In this document: positions 18,610 to 25,505 of the stretch, in pieces
How positions within the stretch are numbered: the first letter of the stretch is position 1
Layout: each line of letters opens with the position of its first letter
Translations under genes and position numbers: made by a program
The notes under the pieces: generated by a model
Seen by the model: the letters and a program-made list of their open reading frames with translations, nothing else
Told to the model about the DNA's origin: nothing
Databases searched by the model: none
Source of the DNA: a bacterium
GTDB taxonomy: Bacteria > CG2-30-53-67
Direction of reading: 5' to 3'
Length of the DNA: 43,743 nucleotides
Assembly (NCBI GenBank): GCA_919901565.1
Contig: CAKKPE010000044.1
Span: 1-43,743, forward strand

Positions 18610-19461
18610 TTATGAAAACTCCTTGAGCAGGCTCGTGAACTCCAGCTCCCGGATCAGCTCCATGAGGTTTTCCAATCTCGGCTCATCATACTTGAAGTCC
18701 TCGATCTTGAGCGGAAGCGGAAGGCTTGTATCAATGGTCACGAGCCGCTTGCTGAGGCGCGCCAGATCCTGGTTCTCCCGGATCTTTTCGCCCATCTTCC
18801 CCTTGATCTGATCCGCATGGGCCAGGAGCTTCTCCAGGTCATGATGTTCCTGAATCAGCTTCACAGCCGTCTTCTGACCGATGCCGGGGATGCCGGGGAT
18901 GTTGTCAGAGGAGTCGCCCATGAGGGCCATGACCTCGATCACCCGTGCTGGCTCCACGCCGAAGCGCTCTTTGACCTCCTCCTCGCCGTAGACCTCATCC
19001 TTCATGGTATCGTAGACCTTGACGTGCGGGGTGACGAGCTGCAGGAGATCCTTGTCTCCCGAGACCAGCACCACCTCCAAGCCCTTCTCTTCACCCCTTC
19101 GCGCCAGAGTTCCCAAAACGTCATCGGCCTCATATCCCGCCATTTCGATTTTCGGTATGCCGAATCCATGGACCATCCTCTTGATATAGGGAATCTGGGG
19201 TTTCAAATCGTCCGGCATCTCCGGCCTGTTGGCCTTGTATTCGGCATAGAGTTCGTTCCGGAAGGTCGGCCCCTTGACATCAAAGGCCACGGCCACATAG
19301 TCGGGGCTTTTCTCCTGAATGATCTTCATGAGCATGCGGGTAAACCCGTAGACCGCATTGGTGGGAAGCCCCCTGGAATTGGAGAGGTTCCGGATGGCAA
19401 AAAAGGCCCGGTAGATATACGAGCTGCCGTCAATGAGGTAAAGGGTTTTTCTCTGGGTCAT
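18610..19461 (-). CDS. truncated polA: 5' nuclease domain only
   Basis: These 283 residues match residues 1-283 of the full-length DNA polymerase I in this window with about 50 substitutions. The frame then stops one codon after the shared KEFS. All acidic motifs of the 5' nuclease are kept: LIDGSS, FDVKG, YEADDVLG, GDKDLLQL and GDSSDNIPG. The protein could therefore act as a free flap/5' exonuclease, like the stand-alone Xni/ExoIX type proteins. It has a good ribosome site (GGAGG) and a plausible promoter (19500-19528), signals the full-length copy lacks. I infer it is the original polA 5' end, cut off by the accessory block. Whether it is expressed or decaying is unknown. Confidence 0.88.
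   Translation of the reverse strand: MTQRKTLYLIDGSSYIYRAFFAIRNLSNSRGLPTNAVYGFTRMLMKIIQEKSPDYVAVAFDVKGPTFRNELYAEYKANRPEMPDDLKPQIPYIKRMVHGFGIPKIEMAGYEADDVLGTLARRGEEKGLEVVLVSGDKDLLQLVTPHVKVYDTMKDEVYGEEEVKERFGVEPARVIEVMALMGDSSDNIPGIPGIGQKTAVKLIQEHHDLEKLLAHADQIKGKMGEKIRENQDLARLSKRLVTIDTSLPLPLKIEDFKYDEPRLENLMELIRELEFTSLLKEFS
18614..18627. repeat. 14-bp shared core at the end of truncated polA (junction side 2)
   Basis: GAAAACTCCTTGAG is identical to 11764-11777. Homology between the two polA copies ends here, and the truncated frame meets a TAA at 18610-18612. Confidence 0.5.
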
Positions 19462-19499
19462 GGCCCGCCTGCCTCCGGTTCAGAAGATGAATGGACTTC

Positions 19500-19528
19500 A
19501 CCATATCGGAAAGATAACAATTTTTCAA
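19500..19528 (-). promoter_or_regulatory. probable promoter of truncated polA
   Basis: On the minus strand TTGAAA (19523-19528) and TATGGT (19500-19505) are separated by 17 bases, about 40 bases upstream of the ATG. It is divergent from the mqnA promoter. Confidence 0.5.
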
Positions 19529-19563
19529 GTCATATGGTAAGAGCGGTTTTGCCTTCCGGTTCC

Positions 19564-19592
19564 TTGACATGAAATCATATAGCCGATATGAT
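19564..19592 (+). promoter_or_regulatory. sigma70-type promoter of mqnA
   Basis: TTGACA (19564-19569) and TATGAT (19587-19592) are separated by 17 bases. The -10 overlaps the in-frame ATG at 19588, which rules that codon out as the start and supports 19615. Confidence 0.7.
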
Positions 19593-19614
19593 GGTTTCCA
19601 GAAAAGGAGGGGGC

Positions 19615-20448
19615 ATGATCCGGATCGGAGAAATTACTTATGCGAACAGCGTGCCCATTTTTGCCGCTCTGCGCAGGATGGGCCTTGCAAACCCTTATGA
19701 GTTCATCCCCGGGGAGCCGTCAGAACTCAACCGCATGCTCCATGCCGGCAAGATCGACCTCGCCCCCTGTTCTTCCTTCGAGTACGGGCTCCACCCCACG
19801 GAGTATTTCCTGATTCCCGATCTGTCGATCTCATCGGACCGGGAGGTGAAGAGCGTGCTCCTGACCTCCCGCTGCCCGATCGAGGAGCTTGGCGGCAAGA
19901 TGGTCCTCCTCTCTTCGGCCTCGGCCAGTTCCAATGCATTGATCCGGATTCTTCTGAAAAAACACTACGGACACACATGCTCCTATGTTTTCTCCGGGGA
20001 AGCCGGGTCCGGGCTTGCCTCGGATGCGGATGCCCGGATCACCATCGGCAATGAGGCCCTCAATGCCTACCTGAAAAAAGACAAGGACCGGAACGAATAC
20101 GTCTATGACCTCTCCCTTCTCTGGCGGAATTTTACCGGCCTCCCTTTTGTGTTCGCCCTCTGGATCATCCGGCGCGAGGCCGTGCTCAGGGAGAAGGAAG
20201 AGGTCTCCAGGCTGGTCCAGTCGCTTTACAGGGCCAGAGATTACGCCATATCTCACTTTACGGATATGGCCGGAGAATGCGAAAAAGCCCTGGAGATCCC
20301 GGCAGAGGACCTGGTCCGATACTGGGAAAGCATGTCCTTTGATCTCGATGAGGCGAAAATCAAGAGCCTGAAATCTTATTTCGATTATGCAGAAGAGCTA
20401 AGATTGATACCCAAAAGCCCGCCGCTTGTTTTTTTCATAGAGAAATGA
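19615..20448 (+). CDS. mqnA: MqnA, chorismate dehydratase of futalosine menaquinone synthesis
   Basis: This family removes water from chorismate to give 3-enolpyruvyl-benzoate, the entry to the futalosine route. The fold is that of a periplasmic-binding protein but it is cytosolic, and no signal peptide is seen. Visible are IGEITYANSVPIFAAL at the N-terminus, GEPSELNRMLHAGKIDLAPCSSFEYG, SSDREVKSVLLTS, and IGNEAL with the Trp-rich LWRNFTGLPFVFALW. The start is fixed by AAGGAGGGGG four bases before the ATG at 19615. The length of about 277 residues is normal. No other mqn gene is nearby. Confidence 0.93.
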   Translation: MIRIGEITYANSVPIFAALRRMGLANPYEFIPGEPSELNRMLHAGKIDLAPCSSFEYGLHPTEYFLIPDLSISSDREVKSVLLTSRCPIEELGGKMVLLSSASASSNALIRILLKKHYGHTCSYVFSGEAGSGLASDADARITIGNEALNAYLKKDKDRNEYVYDLSLLWRNFTGLPFVFALWIIRREAVLREKEEVSRLVQSLYRARDYAISHFTDMAGECEKALEIPAEDLVRYWESMSFDLDEAKIKSLKSYFDYAEELRLIPKSPPLVFFIEK

Positions 20449-20543
20449 AAAAAACTGAGTATGATGCCGGATATGTATTCCTGTGGTACAATAATTTTTC
20501 TTAGGAATGAAAGATTGTATGAAAAATGTAAGGAGGGTTGCGT

Positions 20544-20846
20544 ATGATTGCTGAACTATCCATTATTCCAATAGGCCACGGGGTCAGTATCAGCCCGGAG
20601 CTTGCCAGGGTCATCAAGATCATCGATCAAAGCGGTATCTCTTACAAAGTCAATCCCATGGGGACCGTGCTCGAGGGAGACTGGGACCGGGTCATGGGGC
20701 TGGTCAAGACCTGCCATCATGAGGTTTTCAAGAACTCGGAGCGGGTCTATACGATCATCACCATTGATGACCGGAAGGGGAAGACGGACAGGATTCATGG
20801 CAAGGTCGCTTCTTTGGAGGCTAAAGTCGGGAAACCGCTGTCGTAA
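20544..20846 (+). CDS. MTH1187/YkoF-like thiamine-binding family protein
   Basis: This protein of about 100 residues begins MIAELSIIPIGHGVSISPELARVIKII. It contains GTVLEGDWDRVMGLVKTCHH and a C-terminal TIDDRKGKTDRIHGKVASLEAKV, as in the UPF0045/MTH1187 family with a ferredoxin-like fold. Members form tetramers and bind thiamine or its pyrimidine moiety. The AAGGAGG at 20530-20536 lies at the right distance from the ATG at 20544; a TTG two codons upstream is inside that region and is rejected. There is no obvious operon partner. Confidence 0.88.
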   Translation: MIAELSIIPIGHGVSISPELARVIKIIDQSGISYKVNPMGTVLEGDWDRVMGLVKTCHHEVFKNSERVYTIITIDDRKGKTDRIHGKVASLEAKVGKPLS

Positions 20847-20883
20847 TTCCGGTCTCTCGGGCCCCCGTTAGAACAATTTTTGC

Positions 20884-20911
20884 TTGAAGTTTTTCATGAT
20901 TGTGATATAGT
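20884..20911 (+). promoter_or_regulatory. probable promoter of the arginine decarboxylase gene
   Basis: TTGAAG (20884-20889) and TATAGT (20906-20911) are separated by 16 bases, ending about 55 bases before the start codon. Confidence 0.5.
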
Positions 20912-20965
20912 GCACCCGTTTTTCCGGTGTTTGATCTTCCTGCATGAACCAATGGGGGGCGAGAC

Positions 20966-21511
20966 ATGAGCAGAGTCCCGAAGAAGGTTTTCTTTACCAA
21001 TGGGGTGGGCACTCATACAGAGGAACTCCAGTCTTTTGAGCTGGCCCTCAGAGATGCCGGCATTGAAAAATTCAACCTGGTTCAGGTCTCCAGTATTTTT
21101 CCCCCGGGCTGCAAGAGAATCTCCCGAAAGGAAGGATTGGGCCTGCTCGAGCCCGGCGAGATCGTCTACTGTGTTCTGGCCCGCTGTGCCAGCAACGAAC
21201 CCCGCCGCCTGCTGGCCGCCTCGGTGGGGTGCGCGGTCTCCGTAGACAAGCGGATGTACGGATATCTGAGTGAACACCATGCCTTTGGGACGACCGACCA
21301 CGCAGCCGGTGAATACTCCGAAGACCTGGCTGCAGCGATGCTGGCCTCAACCCTGGGCATCGAATTTGACGAAGAAAAGAGCTGGGATGAGAAACGGGAG
21401 ATCTGGAAGATCAGCGGGAAGATCGTTCATACCAGCAATATCACGCAATCGGCCATTGTCAAGAAAGGGTACTACACTTCGGTGGTGGCGGCGGCGGTTT
21501 TTGCATTCTGA
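20966..21511 (+). CDS. pyruvoyl-dependent arginine decarboxylase
   Basis: This protein makes agmatine from arginine with a self-generated pyruvoyl group rather than PLP. The precursor has 181 residues, and the cleavage site is visible in [11 protein letters not shown]: Ser42-Ser43 should be cut to give a small beta and a larger alpha chain with N-terminal pyruvoyl. [17 protein letters not shown] and YLSEHHAFG also fit the family. The ATG follows GGGGGGCGAGAC. Together with AguA at the start of the window it gives the agmatine route to carbamoylputrescine. Confidence 0.94.
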   Translation: MSRVPKKVFFTNGVGTHTEELQSFELALRDAGIEKFNLVQVSSIFPPGCKRISRKEGLGLLEPGEIVYCVLARCASNEPRRLLAASVGCAVSVDKRMYGYLSEHHAFGTTDHAAGEYSEDLAAAMLASTLGIEFDEEKSWDEKREIWKISGKIVHTSNITQSAIVKKGYYTSVVAAAVFAF

Positions 21512-21529
21512 GCAGAGAAGACGTTTTTT

Positions 21530-21811
21530 CTACCGGTTCTCCGTAATCATCAAGGACAGCTTCTCCAGTCCATCCTGGTCCAGCCACCCACCGCCGCAGG
21601 TACGGCAGCGGCGGATCCTGAAAGAGCCCTTCGACTCTTGCTTGAGCGCGGTCTTGCACATCGGGCAGAAGAGTTCATGGGCGGTGGCCTCGGTCTCTTC
21701 TTTCTGATCCTTGAGTCCGGTCTTCTTTTCCAGCCACTCCCTGTGCTTTTTCAAAAAGTAGTCTTCCTCTTTTCCTTTCTCGATTTCTTCCCACAGCTCC
21801 TTTTTCTTCAT
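21530..21811 (-). CDS. TFIIB-type zinc-ribbon protein
   Basis: About 93 residues. A charged helical N-terminal half (KKELWEEIEKGKEEDYFLKKHREWLEKK) is followed by a zinc ribbon, FCPMCKTAL then RRCRTCGGGWLDQDGLEKL, which is the zf-TFIIB family signature. The exact role of this bacterial family is unknown. I chose the ATG at 21811 because AAGGGGG precedes it; an ATG seven codons upstream is possible. It converges with the arginine decarboxylase gene, with 18 bases between. Confidence 0.82.
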   Translation of the reverse strand: MKKKELWEEIEKGKEEDYFLKKHREWLEKKTGLKDQKEETEATAHELFCPMCKTALKQESKGSFRIRRCRTCGGGWLDQDGLEKLSLMITENR

Positions 21812-21967
21812 AACGGCCCCCTTGGCAGACAATGGCCGGACCTATAATGACTGGACCCGTTCCAGGTCGCTATAATGTTGTATATCCTGAGTTATGGACC
21901 CTATCGGTCTTCTCATCTCTGATCCAAGCGTAGTGGCATGATAACCTCATTTTGCCGGGATGGTCAA

Positions 21968-22000
21968 GATCGAATTTTCCAACTGATCGAATTTTCCAAC
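21968..22000. repeat. 16-bp tandem duplication
   Basis: GATCGAATTTTCCAAC occurs at 21968-21983 and again at 21985-22000. The region between the zinc-ribbon and methyltransferase genes (about 230 bases) holds nothing else apart from the weak promoter at 22015. Confidence 0.8.
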
Positions 22001-22014
22001 AAAAGAACCTTTAT

Positions 22015-22043
22015 TTGTTTCGTATCTCCGGTTATGGTAGATT
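22015..22043 (+). promoter_or_regulatory. possible promoter of the methyltransferase gene
   Basis: TTGTTT and TAGATT are separated by 17 bases, just upstream of the AAAAGGAGTG ribosome site. Confidence 0.35.
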
Positions 22044-22062
22044 GTGACAAAAGGAGTGATCC

Positions 22063-22719
22063 ATGAATGCCATAAAACGACTTCTTGCAAAAACAGCGGC
22101 CAGCCACTTTGTCATGATCTCCTTTGCCATGCCCGGCCTTTTGAAGACGCAGGGATTTGTGCGTTTGATGAACAGGATTTTCTCCGGGCTGGCGCCGTCG
22201 TACGACCGGATCGGATCAAGGCTTGCGCCTGAATCCGTGTTCCTGTGCCCCCTGGAAACAGCGTCTCAGGAACTGAAGCAACCTCCGGAACGCGCTCTGG
22301 ACCTTGCCTGCGGCACCGGCCTCGCGACGTTCCGGCTGAAGCGCCTTTTCCCCGGCGCCGGGGTCATAGGAGCCGATATTTCCACAGAGATGATTCAGGT
22401 CATGAACAGCAAGGCCCGCGATGCCGGCCTGCAAGGGCTCTTTGCTCTGGTCTGCAATTCGGCTGAGCTCCCTTTCAGCGACAACCGGTTTGATCTGGTG
22501 ATCACGCAGAATGCACCCCCCTACCCCGAGGAAATGGTCCGGGTGCTCCGGCCCGGAGGGAGTCTCTTCCTGCTCTATTCCTTTGTCTATCTCCCGCTGG
22601 TCCGGAACGCGGTCACCCGGCGGTTAAAGAGATTGAATCTCACGGAGATCACCGTGGTCCGTGCCGGGGATGGCATGGCCGCCACCGCCCGGAAACCTGT
22701 AGTGTCGTGTCACGTCTAA
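22063..22719 (+). CDS. class I SAM-dependent methyltransferase
   Basis: This 218-residue protein has the SAM-binding motif I LDLACGTG (about 79-86), the acidic motif II residue in VIGADIS, and the post-I/IV region FDLVITQNAPPY followed by EEMVRVLRPGGSLFLLYSF. It belongs to the broad UbiE/Methyltransf_11 group, and the substrate cannot be told. The N-terminus has a mildly hydrophobic stretch (FVMISFAMPGLL) that may touch the membrane. AAAAGGAGTGATCC precedes the ATG. Confidence 0.85.
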   Translation: MNAIKRLLAKTAASHFVMISFAMPGLLKTQGFVRLMNRIFSGLAPSYDRIGSRLAPESVFLCPLETASQELKQPPERALDLACGTGLATFRLKRLFPGAGVIGADISTEMIQVMNSKARDAGLQGLFALVCNSAELPFSDNRFDLVITQNAPPYPEEMVRVLRPGGSLFLLYSFVYLPLVRNAVTRRLKRLNLTEITVVRAGDGMAATARKPVVSCHV

Positions 22720-22734
22720 AATGACATATCCCGT

Positions 22735-22822
22735 TTTCCCCCTCACCTCAATCCCCCAAGGGGAGAGGAAGTTCAAACATTCCTTCTCCCCATAGGGGAG
22801 AAGGTTAGGATGAGGGGGTGGC
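22735..22822. repeat. C-rich inverted repeat
   Basis: CCCCCTCACCTCAATCCCCC and CAAGGGGAGAGGAAG are mirrored by CTTCTCCCCATAGGGGAGAA and then GGATGAGGGGGTGG. This is a typical dispersed hairpin repeat between two genes. Confidence 0.7.
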
Positions 22823-22867
22823 ATAAAAAAGACACTACAAGGTTGACACGATAGTAGGGGTATTCCG

Positions 22868-24079
22868 ATGATTCTCACACGGATCGATTCCATGGCCTAC
22901 GGCGGATACGGCGTGGCTCGGGTCGATGGCTTCGTGCATTTTGTTCCCGGGAGCGCGCCCGGGGACCTCGCGGAGATCGAGCCGGTGGTCCGGAAAAAGC
23001 GCCATGGATTCTCGCGCCTCTGCCGGATTGTGGAGCCTTCTCCCCTTCGAACCGATCCCTTCTGCCCCTATTTCGGCGAGTGCGGAGGGTGCCAGTACCA
23101 GCACATCCGTTATCCGGAACAGCTCAGGATCAAGCAGAAGATCTTTGTTGAGCAGATGAGGCGGATCGGTGGGCTCACGAATATTCCACAGCCGGAAATG
23201 TCCGGCTCAGAGGCAAAGAGGATCCGGATGCGTTTTCATCTGCATGATGGGGATATCGGACTCTACAGGACCAGGAGCCACACCCTCTGCCCGATCCATG
23301 AATGCGGGATCGCATCCCCGCAGGTGAATGCCGTGCTGCAGGAGATACAGGGATTCCTGAAGCGGGATCGAAAGACATTCAACGGCACGATCACTATCCT
23401 TACTTCACCGGCCGGCGCCCTGCTTGCCGCCACCCTTGCTCAAGGCGAGGCTTCAGATCTTTACCAGTCACTCGCTCATGCCGTGCAGGGCTGTACGGTC
23501 CTGGAGCAGGACAAACGGATTGTCCTCGGGGAGCCTTATCTCCCTGTTTCCGTGCGGGGGCTTACCCTTTATGTGCCGCCGGATGCCTTCTCGCAGGTCA
23601 ATCCGGAGATCAACGAAATACTGGTCGGCGGGATCTGTGAATTCATGAAGGGTTCGGAGCAGGTCATGGATCTTTATTGCGGCTGCGGGAACATCACCCT
23701 TCCCCTGTCTCAGGTCTGCACCAGCGTGGTTGGGGTCGAATCGGAACCCGGTTCGGTGGATGCGGCCAGCCACTCCGCATCCATGGCCGGGATCACCAAT
23801 GCTTCTTTCCGGACGGCCGATGTGTTGAAGGCGGAAATCGGGGATGCGGACGGCCTTGTCCTGGATCCGCCCCGCTCCGGACTCCCGGCCTCTTTGATCC
23901 GGAATATCACAAATCAAAGGCCCATGAAAATCGCCTACATCTCCTGCAATCCCTCCACTCTGGCCAGGGATCTTAGCCTTTTTGTGGAAGCGGAATACCG
24001 GATAGATTCAATCCGCCTGCTCGATATGTTTCCCCACACCTACCATATTGAGTCACTAACTTTTTTAGCTGCCGATTAG
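22868..24079 (+). CDS. RlmD/TrmA-family RNA (uracil-5-)-methyltransferase
   Basis: These 403 residues hold an N-terminal TRAM domain (IDSMAYGGYGVARVDGFVHFV), a 4Fe-4S cluster site (C66, C72, C75 in CPYFGECGGCQYQ and a later Cys), and a C-terminal SAM domain with DLYCGCGNITLPL, GVESEPGSVDAA and LDPPRSGL. The catalytic ISCNPSTLARDL sits near the C-terminus. The family methylates C5 of uracil in 23S rRNA (RlmD, position 1939) or related sites. Which uracil is modified cannot be said from sequence alone. The ribosome site is weak. Confidence 0.93.
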   Translation: MILTRIDSMAYGGYGVARVDGFVHFVPGSAPGDLAEIEPVVRKKRHGFSRLCRIVEPSPLRTDPFCPYFGECGGCQYQHIRYPEQLRIKQKIFVEQMRRIGGLTNIPQPEMSGSEAKRIRMRFHLHDGDIGLYRTRSHTLCPIHECGIASPQVNAVLQEIQGFLKRDRKTFNGTITILTSPAGALLAATLAQGEASDLYQSLAHAVQGCTVLEQDKRIVLGEPYLPVSVRGLTLYVPPDAFSQVNPEINEILVGGICEFMKGSEQVMDLYCGCGNITLPLSQVCTSVVGVESEPGSVDAASHSASMAGITNASFRTADVLKAEIGDADGLVLDPPRSGLPASLIRNITNQRPMKIAYISCNPSTLARDLSLFVEAEYRIDSIRLLDMFPHTYHIESLTFLAAD

Positions 24080-24153
24080 AGTTCATCTTCAATTATTGTA
24101 TTCTTTATCGATGGGAATTTATGGATCATCTCCAAAAGAGTGGATGAAAACAT

Positions 24154-24190
24154 AAGGGTTCAAGGGGTCAAGGATTCCAGGGGTCCAGTG
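24154..24190 (-). repeat. dispersed intergenic repeat, copy D (inverted)
   Basis: The reverse complement reads CCTTGACCCCTTGAACCCTT at its end, the same repeated unit as copies A-C. It directly abuts a REP palindrome at 24194. Confidence 0.65.
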
Positions 24191-24193
24191 AAG

Positions 24194-24237
24194 TTAGCGT
24201 AGGTTGGGCTGAACTTGTGAAGCCCAACAACGTTTCA
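24194..24237 (+). repeat. REP palindrome 1
   Basis: TTAGCGTAGGTTGGGCTGAA, then CTTGTGAAGCCCAAC. The arms GTTGGGCT and AGCCCAAC pair. The same element is at 25033 and, inverted, at 25278 around the transposase remnant. Confidence 0.85.
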
Positions 24238-24256
24238 CAGACACCTCTGGTGTTTC

Positions 24257-24658
24257 TCAAAAAAGCCCGGATATGGCTTTGGAGTTTTTTTCGAACCAGG
24301 ATCGGATCTCTTTCAGGGATTGATTACCTGAAGCCACAGAGAGCGTGAAGCGCTCCAGCTCCTTTTGTGATACAGTCAGTTTCCACCCGTTTAATTTCAG
24401 GAATACCGCAGCAGACGTTATGGATACCCTTTTGTTCCCATCCACGAAAGCATGGTTCCCGCAAACGGATTCCATTAATGCAGCGGTTTTTGAAAAAATG
24501 TCAGGATATAACTCCTTCCCTTCGTACGTCGCATGCATTCTTGAAAGCGCAGACTCAAGTAATCCGATATCCCGGACCCCCTGGGATCCGCCCGTAGATT
24601 TAATCAAGCGATTATGGATGAAAAGAACCTGAAGCAGGGATAAACCTTTCAGCTTCAT
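24257..24658 (-). CDS. Fic/Doc-family toxin
   Basis: This is a 133-residue Doc-like protein with the Fic core HAFVDGNKR starting at His69 and an N-terminal IHNRLIKSTGGSQGVRDIGLLESAL block, as in Phd-Doc toxins. Doc enzymes phosphorylate EF-Tu and stop translation. Its ATG overlaps the stop of the AbrB-like gene (ATGA), the usual antitoxin-first order. Here the antitoxin is an AbrB/MazE-type protein rather than Phd, a combination also seen in other genomes. Confidence 0.93.
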   Translation of the reverse strand: MKLKGLSLLQVLFIHNRLIKSTGGSQGVRDIGLLESALSRMHATYEGKELYPDIFSKTAALMESVCGNHAFVDGNKRVSITSAAVFLKLNGWKLTVSQKELERFTLSVASGNQSLKEIRSWFEKNSKAISGLF

Positions 24659-24900
24659 TTGGAGAGTTTCTTTAAGGCCGGTTTGTACTCTTCGATGAAC
24701 TCCCGTACTTCCCGGGCAAACTCGGGAGTGATCCCGCTCTTCCTGATCTCCTTGGCCACGGAGAAGATGAGAATCTGCCCTTTTTCTTCATCCACCTGTA
24801 TTTCAACCTCGGCTCCTTTCTTCAGGCCGAGACGATCAAGGTACTCTTTGGGTATCAGCACGCCTTGACTGTTTCCCATGGCCGTTACTTTTCGTTTCAT
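24655..24900 (-). CDS. AbrB/MazE-family antitoxin
   Basis: This 81-residue protein has the swapped-hairpin DNA-binding fold: VTAMGNSQGVLIPKEYLDRLGLKKGAEVEIQVDEE. The C-terminal tail (FAREVREFIEEYKPALKKLSK) should contact the toxin. It is translationally coupled to the Fic gene and probably represses its own promoter; a small palindrome upstream (24928-24941) is a candidate site. Confidence 0.92.
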   Translation of the reverse strand: MKRKVTAMGNSQGVLIPKEYLDRLGLKKGAEVEIQVDEEKGQILIFSVAKEIRKSGITPEFAREVREFIEEYKPALKKLSK

Positions 24901-24927
24901 AAATCCCCCCGGGGAACATGTAATAAC

Positions 24928-24941
24928 ATTGTTCTTACAAT
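24928..24941. promoter_or_regulatory. possible operator of the toxin-antitoxin pair
   Basis: ATTGT-TCTT-ACAAT, about 28 bases upstream of the antitoxin ATG. It is short, and assigned only by position. Confidence 0.35.
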
Positions 24942-25031
24942 ACTACTGAAAGAAATGGATGTCAATAGAGTATATTAGGGATCCCCCTTTTTTCTTTGTA
25001 GAGTTTCTTTGATCTGTAAAATCGAAAATTT

Positions 25032-25073
25032 AGTTAGCGTAGGTTGGGCTGAGTCTGTGAAGCCCAACGTTTC
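25032..25073 (+). repeat. REP palindrome 2
   Basis: AGTTAGCGTAGGTTGGGCTG, then AGTCTGTGAAGCCCAACG, nearly identical to REP 1. It overlaps the end of the transposase remnant. Confidence 0.85.
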
Positions 25074-25258
25074 ACCCGCTCGATATACCGATGCAGTGTT
25101 GAACACGGCCAATCCACCGCTCGGGCAACCCAGCCATGCCTGACCGGATTGAAGCGGATGTAATCTACATCCCAAATCAGTAAATCGGATTGCCGGTCCG
25201 CCAGATTCACCGTGAAAAAATAACTCTTTCCCGCCGTAACGGCCCGCCGGTAACGCAT
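25034..25258 (-). pseudogene. internally deleted REP-associated tyrosine transposase (RAYT)
   Basis: The N-terminal part MRYRRAVTAGKSYFFTVNLADRQSDLL and the C-terminal part DYIRFNPVRHGWVARAVDWPCSTLHRYI are both typical of the IS200/IS605-related RAYT family. The middle, which would hold the HUH motif and the catalytic Tyr, is missing; about half of the usual length is lost. The reading frame is intact across the deletion. It sits between two REP palindromes in opposite orientation, the known substrates of such enzymes, so it cannot move itself but could be moved by a full copy elsewhere. Confidence 0.85.
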
Positions 25259-25277
25259 AGGTTCATTGACCTCCATT

Positions 25278-25314
25278 CATGTTGGGCTTCACAAGCTCAG
25301 CCCAACCTACGCGG
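25278..25314 (-). repeat. REP palindrome 3 (inverted)
   Basis: ATGTTGGGCTTCACAAGCTC, then AGCCCAACCTACGC: the reverse complement of REP 1 and 2. Together with REP 2 it brackets the RAYT remnant. Confidence 0.85.
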
Positions 25315-25316
25315 GC

Positions 25317-25505
25317 TCATTCTTTGATGTGTTTGTGAATTGAATTCTCAATTGCTTGAAACCAATCTAAGTAATCACCTACCGACTCTTCAACCAAAAT
25401 AACCTCTTTCTTGGTGAGGGCGCGTTCAAGAACTTGTTTAGCTACTTCTTGAATATCACCAACATTTATCGAATAAACGAATCTATCGTTGCTGCCATTT
25501 TTCAT
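25317..25505 (-). CDS. small hypothetical protein coupled to the HNH gene
   Basis: This 62-residue protein begins MKNGSNDRFVYSINVGDIQEVAKQVLERAL and ends in an acidic-aromatic stretch (ESVGDYLDWFQAIENSIHKHI). No family is recognised. Its ATG overlaps the HNH gene stop (ATGA), so translation is coupled. It may be a control or immunity-like partner, but that is a guess. Confidence 0.65.
   Translation of the reverse strand: MKNGSNDRFVYSINVGDIQEVAKQVLERALTKKEVILVEESVGDYLDWFQAIENSIHKHIKE

Noticed and set aside
18610-19461. Truncated polA as an ordinary stand-alone Xni/ExoIX gene
   Set aside because: Identity of about 82% to the adjacent polA and the abrupt stop at the homology boundary show that it is a cut-off polA copy.
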